DNA of 64,000 bases from Argentina anserina (lineage: Eukaryota; Streptophyta; Magnoliopsida; Rosales; Rosaceae). The translations under genes and the position numbers were made by a program. Every line of letters starts with the position of its first letter. Positions within the stretch are counted from its first letter, which is position 1. The notes under the pieces were generated by a model. The model did not search any database. It was not told the origin of the DNA and saw nothing but the letters and a program-made list of their open reading frames with translations. The DNA lies in the NCBI RefSeq assembly GCF_933775445.1, contig NC_065878.1, positions 5,912,001-5,976,000 on the forward strand. The letters run 5' to 3'. Shown in pieces: positions 35,456 through 48,500 of this stretch.

Positions 35456-35949
35456 ATTGATTAATTCTCAATGCTTTGAAGTGTTACTATTGTGTTATAT
35501 TGTGAATTGTTGGTGATGAAAGAAAAGGTTTAACATAGGCTCAAATGGGTTCATACTAAGATGTCTCAAGCAGGGCACAAATAGGGCATACGCTTTTTGG
35601 CATAAAGTGATGGAAATACTAAAAAGATCCAACAATTCTTTTCAAAATTAGAGTATATTATGATAGAAGTTTCGAAAGTTTCACAAAGTAAGTTCTAGCA
35701 TTCTCTAGTTCATTGAATCTCTATGGCATATGAATCGATCAAAATAGATATAATGAGGTTATATAGCTAAGAAACGATAGAATAACATTCAAAAGAAAGG
35801 CACAAGTATGGCTCGAAACTCACAAGGGTTACATGAATCAAAATGAGTAAGGAACATGCTCATTATGTACGTAAATTTCAAACTCCTCATCTACTACATG
35901 TTCGTACAATTTCTACACATCGATTAACCATCAAATATCAATTAAGTAA
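35456..35949 (+). other. Leader remnant after the tRNA-Asp primer site
   Basis: About 500 bp downstream of the primer site without a recognisable gag or other coding block. Orientation of the next coding sequence is opposite (minus), so the family 2 element ends somewhere in this stretch. The breakpoint cannot be placed by eye. Confidence 0.4.
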
Positions 35950-37826
35950 CTCAAAACAAAAACAAAACAAAACAAACACTACAAAATCGAAAAATAGAAA
36001 ATAAAAACAATAAAAATCGAAAATTAAAGCAAGAAATCGAAAAACACATAGGCATCAAACAATTGAATACAACGAATGATGTATACCCCACCCCACACTT
36101 AATACTTACATTAGCCCTCAATGTACAATATGATAAGCAACGCAAAATAAAAAGAGAAAAAAATAAGAAATCGCAAACACTCGTTGATAGCTCCTCCATT
36201 AGCTTAAGTTTATAGTCTAAGCCTAGACTTCCACAAAGATTCACTTGCTTACCGTACGTTCAAGGAGAGAAGTCTCCTCCATATTATGCTCTGCAAAGTT
36301 CTCATAGTACGGCTTCAAGCGATGTCTGTTGAACTGAAATTTGGTTCCATTGATCTGAATAGCACCATAAGGAAAGATATTAGTAACAACAAACGGGCGA
36401 AGCCACCTAGAGTGGAGCTTGCACGGAAACAACCTAAGTTGAGAATTAAACAAAAGAGCTGTATGTCCAATGACAAAGTGTTTCTTCCTTATCATACGGT
36501 CATTGAACTCCTTGGTCTTCTCTTTGTAAATCATAGCCGAGTCATAGGCCTCATTTCGAATCTCCATCTCATGCAATTGCAACTTCGTATGCTCTCCGGC
36601 CTCATCAATGTCCATGTTGAAGTTATTCACAGCCCACCATGCACGATGTTCAGGCTCCACAAGAATATGGCACGCCTTGCCATAGACTAACTAAAAAAGG
36701 GACATGTCAAGAGGAGTCTTGTATGCAGTTCTATAAGCCCAAAGAGCATCATCTAACCATTGGGACCAGTCATTTCGAGTTGGTCCAACTGATTTCTCCA
36801 AAATCCTCTTGATCTCTCGATTAGATAGCTCCACTTGTCCACTCGTTTGGGGGTGATAAGGCGTAGCAACCTTATGCTTGATACCATACTTCCTCAACAA
36901 AGACTCAATCATACGGTTGTAAAAGTGAGAAAAGCCATCACTAATCAATAGCCACAAGAATATACAAAAATCCATTAGAGTTAGGGAATGGTCCCATTAA
37001 ATTGATGACCCAACTATCAAAAATTGCAACATAAAGAATATGTTGCATTGACATTTGATCTCTAAGACCAATATTACTTGTTCTTTGGCACCTGTCACAA
37101 GTCATACAAAAAGCATATGCATCTCGAAAAATAGTAGGCCAAAAGAAACTATATTCTAACACTTTAAGAGCAGTCCTACGTGAACCAAAATGACCTACAC
37201 AAGACTTAGAATGGCAAAAAACAAATATAAATTCATGTTCATATTTAGGGACACACCTTCTAGACACACCTTCTAATGGTTTGGTCAACACAGTGTTTGC
37301 ACAAGTATAGTTCATCCTAAACATAATACTTAGCTAAAGCCTTGAGTCTAGTCCTTTGAGCATGCGATAAAATATCTGGAAATTGCTTAGAAACAAGATA
37401 GTTCATAATATCTGCATACCATGGCTCACTTACCTCAACTCGAAAGAGTAACTCATTCGGAAAACTCTCTTGAATGGAAAAGGGCTTGGCATCCCTCACT
37501 AAATGGCTCAAATGGTCTGCCACATTGTCACTTCTCTTCTTGTCATTGATTTCGAGATAAACTCTTGCAGCAAGAGAATCCATCGAATCAATCTCGGTTT
37601 GACATCCTTCTTTGTCATCAAGTACTTCAAAATTACATAATCAGTGTAAACAATAACCTTCGATTGAAGTAAATAAGAACGAAACTTATCCAAAACAAAG
37701 ATAACCGCAAGAACTTCTTTCTCGGTTGTGGTATAGTTCTGTTGAGCATCATTGAGCGTTCGTGAGACATAGTAAATGGCGTAGAATTGCTTGTCCTTCC
37801 TCTGCCCTAGCACGTTTCCAACCAAT
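35950..37826 (-). mobile_element. Athila-like Ty3/gypsy pol remnant (RNase H and integrase)
   Basis: Minus-strand pol. Its RNase H (from 37826 leftward) has [40 protein letters not shown] and [14 protein letters not shown]. The integrase zinc module is at 36941-37324 (CHSKSCVGHFGSRRTALKVL and CDRCQR), the core at 36691-36975 ([20 protein letters not shown], then [15 protein letters not shown] text), and the C-terminal end at 36241-36660 (LLFNSQLRLFPCKLHSRWLR, PFVVTNIFPYGAIQI). A downstream GTGTGGGGTGGGG tract near 36090 (minus) fits the polypurine-rich 3' region of these elements. Stops and frameshifts are common. RT, protease and gag are absent; upstream is an LTR of family 1. Confidence 0.8.
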
Positions 37827-37827
37827 A

Positions 37828-39544
37828 TTAACCTTGTAAGCATCGTTAGTAGTATAAAACAAGAAGGTATCATTAGAAACCAGAGATCCAACCAGGGACT
37901 GAATCACAATCAAATAACAACAAATTTAGGAAGAGTTTAAAGGGTATTAGTTTCGAATACTAAGTATAAAAACAGAAAATAAACCTAAGCTAATATATAC
38001 ATGTGAACAATCAACACTTGCACAAAGCATCACCAAAATAACCCATATAAAGCAACGAAAATCAGATTTCAATTCTCCTTTAAGAGTAATGACGAGACAC
38101 CATCGTGAATAACTAAGGTTGGATCATGTCATTAGGTTTCAAAGTAGTAACCTAAACACATAGACACTTAATTTATTCAACTCTTGTCAAGCGGCCTCAC
38201 TGAAATTAAACCTAACTCAACCTCATGCTACAAGCGTATACACAAAGTTCATCAAGTTATCATCACAAGTCATTAATCCAACAACCTAAATATTATGCTA
38301 CAAGCGCATACATAACATTAGGTATCAAAATTATTCAAGAATGACTGACGGAATAAATCTAAAATCATAGAACCAAAAACCAAAATCACAACTTTATATA
38401 GCTTGAAATAAGTACCTACTTCATAGACAAAATCGAAACAACTTTACAATAACCAAAACACATACACAACCAAGAACAAGAAAAACCTAAAACTGAAATT
38501 AACATAGAGAGTATCATGGCTACACTTTATCAATCAAATGATTTCATAAGGTGTAGCCGTGACTTCTAAGGGATGGAACCTCTTCACAAGTGTACTTCGA
38601 AGGAAGGGATGATGGAAGGGTGGAATCGGATTTAGGGTTCTTGGATGGTGAGTATGGGGTTCGGCAGAGCTTTGCATTTCTTTAGTGCAAGGATTGATGA
38701 TTATTCTGATGTAGATTCATGCCTCTATATATAGGAGAAACAAGGCCCCAACTTTCCCTCACAACCCTTAGATCAAAAGCATATCAATGGCTGAAATAAT
38801 TCTACCGAGCCCACTGGACCTCCGAGTAAAGATTCGAACATAACTTCTTGTAGGTATACGATATTGATGCGATTCCAAATCTTACAGAAACTAGACTCAT
38901 AGAGCTTTCCATCCATAGAAGGCACGTCTTCTAATTCGTTCTAAGCTGTCCAAGGGAGCCCGTCGAAGTTGGACTACGATCCTGACAGATTTCTGATTCT
39001 TGCATGGATTGGTCCTTGATAATTCTGATTTATATGCACGAAAATATCTTCATATAAACCTTGGAAATCCATCTCCAACTTGGTATTGAAATCCAACTCC
39101 AAATAGGAAACCAAATCCAAATGGGAGACAAACAAAGGCTGCACGGGAGCTCTCCTTCTTGGGCTAGGAAATGTGTAGGCCGGCCTCACTTCTCCTTGTA
39201 TAACTAGGACATGATTTCCTTGCTCATCTAAGAATGCATCACGGCATCTAGGAATGCATCACGGCTCCTCTACTCCTAGTCCATATAGAATTTGTCTTTC
39301 CTAAAAGGAATTGACAAGTTAGAAATGGGAAAGAATGAAAATAGAAAAGTAGAGTCCTATTCAAGTAAGGAATCATAGCTCAATAAGGATTTTTAGTACT
39401 TAGCACGATTTCATCATCATTTTACTCCCTCGATATAAGCACCTTCTAGACACTTATTCTAACAAAATGAACTAAACACACTAAATAAGAGGTAACAACG
39501 AACAAGAATAGAGCATAAACACATTAAGAACGTCACTCCTATCA
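37828..39544 (-). mobile_element. LTR of gypsy family 1, joined to pol by deletion
   Basis: A minus-strand copy of the family 1 LTR. Its start TGATAGGAGTGACG is at 39544, and CTATATATAGGAG near 38740 marks the TATA-like site. On the left, homology stops within AATATTAACC (about 37828), some 20 bases before the expected LTR end, and continues straight into RNase H coding sequence. The most direct reading is a 5' LTR fused to the 3' half of its own element by an internal deletion. Because the other LTR is missing, no target duplication can be checked. Confidence 0.72.
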
Positions 39545-41104
39545 AGCATATTATCTTAAAATCTCGAGTCTAAGAAACAATTGATATCTCTTTACTCACG
39601 CCTCAAAAACAAACTCATTCTTAAGAACATGGGGCAAATACATAGCATGAAATCAAAAAGGATTTAAGTTCTTAATTGAGGTACCTGAGTCAAGAGATGC
39701 ATCAATAGAGGGACAACGGTCAGAGGCACCCTTGAAAATATATGGCTTGTGCTTTGAAACCTCCCGTAACAAGCACGTACACATCTGGCTATTCTTTTCT
39801 TACAAGGCAACAATGAGATTTTAATACCTCAATCTATGAAATTTAAATCAGAAAGGCAACAGTTTCAGCAGTAAGTCTCACACTACTACATCAATGAGTT
39901 TGTTATTAGATTTGAACCTCCAATTGGGCAAAAAAATCACTTGAGGGTTCCAGCTTGTCTTAAATCTCAGTGGCAACATTTCAGGAACCGAATCTGACTT
40001 TATCTCATTGGACCTTTCCAAGGCAACATCTTAGGAACCCTTATTCCGATAGATCAAATAGCAACCTTGATAAAACTATTTCTCGCTAACAATAATCAAT
40101 TGCGGGACTGATGTAAACCCCTCATAGTTAGAATGAAACCAATGAAAAAATGGTTCCTCTAACCCCAAAAAAAGAGGGAGCACCAATATTATAGATTGAG
40201 ATTTCACCCAACACATGAATACTGGGGTGAATTTACCAAGCCAAATTGAAAGGTTAAATCAAGGCAAACTGAAGGGTCAAATTTATTGAGGCAAATCGAA
40301 TGGTCAAATTTATCGAGGCATACTGATTACCGAAGGTCAAATTTATCGAGGCAAATCGAAGGGAGAAAATCAAGACAAATAGAAATGACATCATCTGAAA
40401 CCCACCGCTGCAAATATGAATCTGAAATTGAACTAGTAAAAATTGAAATCAAAACCATATAAAACTTTCAATTTTGATCAAAGATGGTCGATTTGAGAGT
40501 CTCTAATTGAATCCGAAGACGAGTAACCGAAACTGAGAGAAGTGAACAAAAAAATGAGGTTTTTACCTTGCGGTGGTGAGCCAGAAGAACAACAAGCCAC
40601 ATCGTTGGCCGGCCGCACCAGAGCGGCTCTGGGAAACCCAAACCGTTTTGAATATCAAAACTCTCTGAGATAAAGAGAGAGGGAATTGAACTTCTAAATT
40701 GGAATGAGAGACAGGGATATCTCTCTCTACCAATTACACTGCGACAATTGTCTGTCTAATTTTTAAAACACCGTTAGTTCGTTCCTTTGTGTCTAATTGA
40801 ACCGTTACGTGTTAAGCTCCTTATTAGTCAAAAAGAAAGTGTCAACCCAAGTAATAACATCTCATGTATAAATATGAATCAGTTATTGTATTTACTACAC
40901 ACAAATTTGCAATCAATAGAAAATTAGATTATGTTAACACTCTACTTCAAAATTACATAATCACGTCTAATAAAATCAGCAACATTCATTAGCTCACCAA
41001 CAAAAGTTAAATATCATTTCTTAGTTGATTTTAGGTGTTCGATGCTTTATATGACACATTATTCATGTTTGAGATTTTGAATGCAATTGTTTGGAAGCAT
41101 ATAC
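39545..41104. other. Intergenic region, possible LRR gene remnant
   Basis: About 1.56 kb between two LTRs. At 39954-40111 (+) two short frames separated by a frameshift give LVLNLSGNISG and FISLDLS, then GNILGTLI and LIKLFLANNNQL, resembling leucine-rich repeats. The 40560-40720 stretch (GCGGTGGTGAGCC, GA-rich runs) looks like a promoter or 5' UTR on the minus strand, but no exon follows. Nothing else was recognised. Confidence 0.35.
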
Positions 41105-42820
41105 TGATCGGTTTGATTATTCAACATCAATATTAACCATGTAAGCATCGTTAGTAGTATAAAGCAAGAATGTATCGTTACAAGCCGAGGATCCAAACCA
41201 TGGAATGAATCACAAACCAAACAACAACGAATTCACAAAAAGGGATATAAGTTTGATAGGCACGGTTTAAGGGCAGAAAAATAAAACTTAAACTAATATA
41301 TACAAGTATTCAACCAAACTCACACACAAGCATTCACTGAACAAGTAACACTGAGTTTCATTCTCCGTAAGGTTCATGTCGTAACACCTTCACAAGTAAC
41401 TAAGGTTTGATCGTCCAATTAGGGTCCTCAGCGGGTATCCTAAACACATAAATACTTAACTCCTTCAATTAGTGCGCAGCACCTTCATTGAAATCTAACT
41501 CAATCAATTCTAACATACATACTCAGCGCAACAGATAAGAATCACCAAGTTCTTAGTACAAGTCTTTAATCAAACAACCTAAATATCATGCTATAATCAG
41601 CACAAACACAACACATAGCTGATCTCAAAATCACTTAAGAAAACACACGGCAAGAAACCAAAACTCATTGAATCAAAATTCAAAATTTTCATTCACATTA
41701 TATAACTTGAAATCATACTATAACTTCATAGACAAAATCGAAAAAGATTAAACAAAACCAAACATTGTAATCATCCATAAACAAGAAAATCTAAAACACG
41801 AATTCGGTCATAGAGAGTCATGGTTACACTTTATGTATTCCTCAGCAGTGTTCACAAGGCAGATCCGAGACTTCTAATGGTATGAGCGTCCTAGGTACAA
41901 CGCTTTGGAGTAGAATGGGATGAAGGATGAAGAAATCGGTTTTAGGTTTTCTTGGATGGTGAGGATGTGTTTGGGCAGAGATTTGGCTAGTACTTGGCGC
42001 AAGGTTGATGATCATTCTAATGTTGATTCGTGCCTCTATATATAGAAGAAAACATGACCCCAAGTTCCCCTCACAACCCTTGGGTTCAAAAGCAAATCAA
42101 TGGCTGAAATAACTCTATCGAGCATACTGGACCTCCGATTAATAATTACGTTATAACTTCCTCTAGGAAATATATATATATCGATGCGATTCTAAATTCT
42201 ATGGAAACTAGACTTGTAGACCATCCATATATAACATACCTTCTAATTTATTCTGAGCTATTCAGGGGAGTCCGTCGAAGTTGGACTACGATTCTTGACA
42301 TATTTATGATTCTTGTATGGATTGGTCTTTAAGTGAATATCTTCTTCCTCCTTGATAATTTGATTTATTATGCACGAAAATCTCTTCAATTATACCTTGG
42401 AAATCCTTCTCCGACTTGGTTTTGAAATCCAACTCCGACTAGGAATCCATCTCTTGAATGCACACGACCTAGCTTCTCCTTGTTCAGCTGGGTTAGGGAT
42501 GGTATGACAACAACTCTCCTTATCCAACTCGGAATGTGACTCACATGGCCTCTCCTCTCCTAATCCATATAAAGTTTGTCTTTCCTACAAAGAATCGTCA
42601 AGTTTGAAATAGGAAAGTAGGGTCCTACTCGAGTAATGAATCATAGCTCAATATGGATTTACAACACTTAGCACGTTTTCATCATCAAATCACTCAAATT
42701 CGAAAAGCTCTACCTAAACACTTATTCATATAAGAGGAACTAAAACATACAAAATAATAAGTAACAAAGAGTAAAAATAGGGCATAAATATTAAGAACGT
42801 CACACTTTATGCTCCTATCA
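41105..42820 (-). mobile_element. Solo LTR, gypsy family 1, with TSD TATAC
   Basis: A complete 1716-bp LTR, TGATCGGTTT...GCTCCTATCA on the plus strand (so TGATAGGAGC...CCGATCA in its own sense), is flanked by TATAC at 41100-41104 and 42821-42825. No internal element sequence is present. TATA-like CTATATATAG lies near 42035. Confidence 0.9.
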
Positions 42821-43290
42821 TATACCGAGGATTAAGGTGTTGAATTTTGTATACTTGATTATTACCCCGGTTAATTATGATATTAATGCATGTATAGGAT
42901 GGTTAATAATCCTTGCCAACTATGGCCACCAGTGCCTGAGCTGTAATGCTATATTAGATAGGGATCATCACAATTCACAACAATGCTAGAGTTGGCATTA
43001 CCTTTTGGAATAGGCCACTATAATATTTCTTCTGGCATTTGTTTTTCTGTTAATTTCAGTTGTTTACACCTTGTAGACAATTAGTAAGAATTCACTGAGT
43101 TGTGTTAACAGGATCGATAGCTTCATGTTCACTAAAAGGGAAAACACATATCCTGTTTTTCTTAAGAGAAATAAAATTACAACAAGGTGCCTCTCAAGCG
43201 CCTATAAGGCATAGTATCAGACAAAATGGCCATATTGGCTTGAAAACACAATCATGTTGCTAAGTGCTACTTTACCAGAATTTTTATTAT
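42821..43290. other. Spacer between two opposite solo LTRs
   Basis: 470 bp with no recognised gene or repeat. Short readable frames are present, but no motif is clear. Confidence 0.4.
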
Positions 43291-44990
43291 TGATAGGAGC
43301 ACAAAGTATGACATTTTTAATATGTTTATGCCCTATTGTTACTCTCTTACTTCTTATTTAGTGTGTTTTAGTTCATTTTGTTAGAATAAGTGTTTAGGAA
43401 TAGCTTAACTTGAATATGTGTGATTTGATGATGAAAACATGCGAACTGTTAGAAATCATTGTTGAGATAGGTTTCCTTATTCGACTAGGACTCTACTTTC
43501 CTATTTTAGTTATTTCCTTAATTCTAACTTGCTTATTCTTTTCAAGAAAGACAAATCCATGTTGGACAAGGAGAGAAGAGATGTCGTGAGAACTCTTAGC
43601 TGAACAAGGAGAAGCTAGGCATGTGCCATTAAGAAAAGGATTCATATTCGGAGTTGGATTTCAAAACCAAGTTAGAGAATGATTTATAAGGTATACTTGA
43701 AGAGATTTTCGTGCATAATAAATAGAATATCAAGGAGGAAAAAATATGCACTTGAAAAACAATCCATACAAGAATTAGAAATCTATCAGGAATCGTAGTC
43801 TAACTTCGACGGACTCCCCTAGACATCTCAGAATGAATTAGAAGGTGTGTGATATATGGATGGAAAGCTCTATGGGTCTAGTTTCCGTAGAATTCATAAT
43901 CGTATCAATATCTATTTCCTAGAGGGGTTATGATGGAATATTTGCACAGAGGTCCAGTGGGCTCAGAAGAATTATTTCAGCCATTGATTTGCTTTTGAAC
44001 TCAAGGGTTGTGAGGGGAACCTGGGGTCATGTTTTCTCCTATATATAGAGGCACGAATCAACACTAGAATGATCATCAACCTTGCGCCAAGTACTAGCCA
44101 AAGCTCTACCAAATACATACTCACCGGTCCAGGAACCCTAATTCCAAATTCACCATCCCTTCATCACCTTTTGCTCTGAAGCGCTGCGCCTAGGACCCTC
44201 ATTCCCTTAGAAGTCTCAGACATTCCTTGTGAACACCGATGAGGAATACATCAAGTGTAACCATGACTTTCTATGACTGAATTCGTGTTTTAGTATTCTT
44301 GTTTATGGATGATTACAATGTTTGGTTTTGTTTAATCTATTTTGATTTTGTCCTTGAAGTTGTAGTATGGTTTCAAGTTATTTAATGTCAATGATTTTTG
44401 AGTTTTGATTCAATGATTTTTGGTTTCTTGCTGTGTTTTCTTAAGTGATTTCGAGATTACCTGTGTGTTGTGTTTACACTGAGTATAGCATGATATTTAG
44501 GTTGTTTGATTAAAGACTTGCAATAAGAACTTGGTGAATCTTATCTGCTGCGCTGAGTATGCATGTTAGGATTGATTGAGTTAGATTTCAATGAAGGCGT
44601 TGCAAACTAATTGAATGAGTTAAGTGTCTATATGTTTAGGATAACCGTTGAAGACCCTAATTGCATGTTCAAACCTTAGTTACTTGTGAAGGTGTCACAG
44701 CATGAACCTTAAGGAGAATGAAACTTGGTTTTCATTGGCTTTGTGTTACTTGTTTTGGTGATTGCTTGCGTGTTAGTTGATTGATCACATGTATATATTA
44801 GTTTAGATTTTATTTTCTGTTTATATTCTAATCATAAACTATCAATCTTTTAAACCAATTCGTGAATTTGATGTTATGTGGTTTGTGAGTCATTCCTAGT
44901 TTGGATCTCCGGCTTGTAACGATACTCTTACTTTATACTACTAACGATGCCTACATGATTAATATTGATGTCGAATAATCAAATTGATCA
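43291..44990 (+). mobile_element. Solo LTR, gypsy family 1, with TSD ATTAT
   Basis: A complete 1700-bp LTR, TGATAGGAGC...AATTGATCA, is flanked by ATTAT at 43286-43290 and 44991-44995. It is in opposite orientation to the 41105-42820 copy, 470 bp away. CTATATATAGAGGC near 44040 marks the presumed promoter. Confidence 0.9.
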
Positions 44991-44995
44991 ATTAT

Positions 44996-45585
44996 GAGTC
45001 ACATGAACAAAGAAAAAATGGCTCGTTACCATTAAGTACAATCTAGATTATTGAAAATTCAGTGTCAATCCACAAATTGTTTTGTTACATTTGTCTTATG
45101 CTCAAGTATTACGGGCTGAGGACTGAAAAGGGTTCGTTCACCTCTTTCACTGGATCAATTTATTCAAGGAAATGAACAATTGCGAACTAGGAACCCAGGA
45201 TTGGTCTTCATTCCCGGTAACAAATAACTCGGATTAAAAATGCAAAATACAAGAATCAGTGGCAGTAAGAAAAGCAGTAAGCAGCCTGTAGAGGACAAAT
45301 TCCAACTCATTCCATTTATGATACAAATAGCAAAGTAGACAGGAAAAGGCAACAGCACAACAAGGCTGTGGCATACATCAACATATGCTAATAAAAGAGG
45401 CATACACGTACTGGTACAAATGATGGATATTTGTTCCGACTACAAACAAGTATAAATTGCCCCCTCATGGAAACCACGAAAATTTACACCTAAGAATAAT
45501 GGAAAGAAAAAGGGGAAAAAAAAAGATATCTGATCTTTGGAACCTGACAAGGGCAGTTATGCCTTCATTCGTAAACCAAATCCAA
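44996..45585. other. Downstream region of the nucleoporin gene
   Basis: 590 bp between a solo LTR and the nucleoporin stop codon. It should contain the minus-strand 3' UTR. No other feature was seen. Confidence 0.5.
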
Positions 45586-48500
45586 TTACTTCTTCCTGTT
45601 CTTGCTGCGATTAATCTTCACTATCCTTCTATTGGACTTGTCAGCGGCACCCAATGAGAAGCTACTGCCTACACTATTAGATTGAAATGGTGAAGGGTTC
45701 TGCGGGTTGGACACCTGAAATGGTGATGGGTTCTGTTGGCTCGGAAACTGGAAGCCATTTGATGAACCTCCGAATACAAAGGGAGCTGGTGGGGTTGACA
45801 CGGGCTGTTGGCCAAATGCTGAGAATATGGGTGTAGATTGAGGAGTCACGACAGACTGTTGAGAAAAGGAAGCGGGCGGGGATGCATGAACAGTGTCTTC
45901 AGCCATGCTATCTTCCATGCTCACCATTTGATCATTATTACCCGCCGCAGCCATAGGAAATCCAAATGCAGGATTAGAGTTACCAAATGCAGGCTGTGAT
46001 AGGGCAGTAGTTGTAGATGGTGTGAAGGAGAACATGCCAGTTGACAATGCACCATTGGACATTCCAAAAGCCGATGCACTGCTGGTACTTGGAGCAGAAC
46101 CTGTGGGTGTTCCGAACAAAGTAGGTAAACTGTTGGATGTAGGAGCAGAAACTGTGGGTGTTCCAAACAAAGTAGGTGAACTGCTGGATGTAGAAACAGA
46201 GGCAGAGGGCGTTCCAAAAAACGGGGCTGCAGCGTTAGAGGTAGCACCAAAACTTGACGATGCTCCAAATGAAGTAGATACAGCGTTGGTTGAGGCAGTG
46301 GCTGAAGATGCACCGAATTGAAATGCAGGTGACGAAGATGTAGAATTTAGTGTGGAAGAAAATTTAGAAGATGTAGAAGGTTGCCACCCGATACTAAATA
46401 CAGTACTTGGAGCAGTAGTGGAGCCGCTTGGGTTGACTCCAGAAGAGGGGGTAGAAGAACCAAGTGCAGAGCTCCCATTAGAGAAAGTTGTATTTCCAGC
46501 AAAATTAAAAACCAAACTGGAAGCTGAAGAACCAGGTTGAACAGGTGCACCCTGTGTGAGAGAATCAACTACTGTATTTCCGGCAAATTTGAAAACCGAA
46601 CTGGAAGCTGAAGAACCAGGTTGAACAGGTGCACTCTGTGTGAAAGAACCAACTACTGTATTTCCGGCAAAATTGAAAACAGAACTGGAAGCTGAAGAAC
46701 CAGGTTGAATAGGTGCACTCTGTGGGGGAGACGCAACTACAGTCCCAGGAGGGGACACTAGGGCACTAGAATCAGTTCCATTGCCACCACTAGAACGAGC
46801 AGAATCCAATGACTGAGTAGTAAAGGTAGGCGTAGAAGCAGCAGCAAAATTTCCAAATTTGTTACTTGATGCGCTTGCACTTGTTGCAGATGTGCCACCA
46901 AATGGGGTGCTGCTTACAGTACTAAAGATCCCACCTTGCTTATTCTTATCATCTAAAAGTTCCAACGCAGACCTTTTTGCCGTTACAACAGCTGAAGCAG
47001 TTGCTGGTTCAGATTTGAACAAGAATCCAGGTACTGCCTGGGGACTAGGACCGGATCCACTACCAGAACTAAAGGAAGTAGGGACTGACTGATTGGTCAC
47101 AGCAGGGCAGGACGCAGCATCAGAAGCTCCCATAAAGCTACTAACTGTGCCTGCAGCGGTAGCAGAAGTGAAAGGAAAAAGAGAGCCACTTGAATTCGCA
47201 AAACTACCGTCTCGCTTGTTCTTGTCTCTTAACAATTCCAACGAAGAATTTTCTGTAACTTGGGTCACAGCAGTTGTAGTGGAGACTGGAAATTTAGAAA
47301 TAGGTTCCACTGGAAAGGACAGCGCTGAGACTGAGGTGAAAAGATTACTACTGCTGGTGGTAACGGCACTAATAGTAGCAATTTTGTTACCACTGCTAGT
47401 GTTGGCAGTAGGGTCCATTATGCTGAAAGGACTTTGACTTGCCAAACTGTTGGAGACTTCATAAGTCGTAGAAAATATGCTCGTGGTCACTGCTGATGAT
47501 GATGATCCTGACACAAGAGTTTCTGGTACCCTTGAAGGGACCTCAGCGTCTGAATTATTCTTATCAGCTTTAACTGATCTCTGTGCTTTTGGTAGGATAT
47601 TCAATGCACCAGGTGCAACTGTATATACACTGCAGAGGAAAACATAGATGTACAATTAGAAATTTGCATGCGTGTGATTAAAAATTCGATATTCAATTCT
47701 GAGGAAGCACATACCCACTAGACGCTCTGCTATTGGACTTCTGGTTTAATGTAAAAGATGCAGGAGGTGTGACTTCAGTGGGAGCTACTGGCTTCTTTAG
47801 ATTAGCAGCTGCAGTCTTATCCACCATCACTCTCCCATCAGCAAATGAACCAGACACACGAGAGTTATTGGAATAGTCATCATCATCCAGCTCCAGATAC
47901 TACATGGCATATTCATACAAATCAGTTCATTTAACTGAAGTTTGGAATACACTAAATCTCAAACAAACAATATTAAATTATAACTTTTATTGTTTTCCAA
48001 ATGATAAAAATGCACTGAAGTTTGCAATCAAGAAAACATAAAGCCATTTCATTTAATGTAGTAGAACTAAGGTGAAAGAATATAAGCTGCTAAACCATAC
48101 ACCTAAGCAAAAAATCACTGAATATTTCAATCAAGAAAATATAAAGCCCATTCCATTCAGTATAGTAGAACTAAGGTGAAAATTTAAACTACAAAACTAG
48201 ACACCTAAGATTATCCGTAAACTATAAAAGATTAAAAAGCAAAACCATACCTCATGAGCACTCATCTTGAACGCCCGTTTCTTTCCAGGAGGATGAACAA
48301 CAATGTCTGATGCAACTTTAACCTTTACCAAAACATCCTTCTTTTCTGTTGCGGATTCTACTTCATTGGCACATGGAGCAACAATCCTTGATGGACCATC
48401 TTCTGTAACCTTGTCATGCTTTTGAGATGTAACATTTGGCATCTGATTAGATGAAACATCCAAATTATTACTATTTTTATAATGGGAATTTTCCAGAAAT

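Noticed and set aside
46022..47437. Long plus-strand open frames antisense to the nucleoporin
   Set aside because: They are reverse-frame shadows of the Ser/Thr/Ala-rich FG exon, whose low-complexity codons rarely give stops on the opposite strand.
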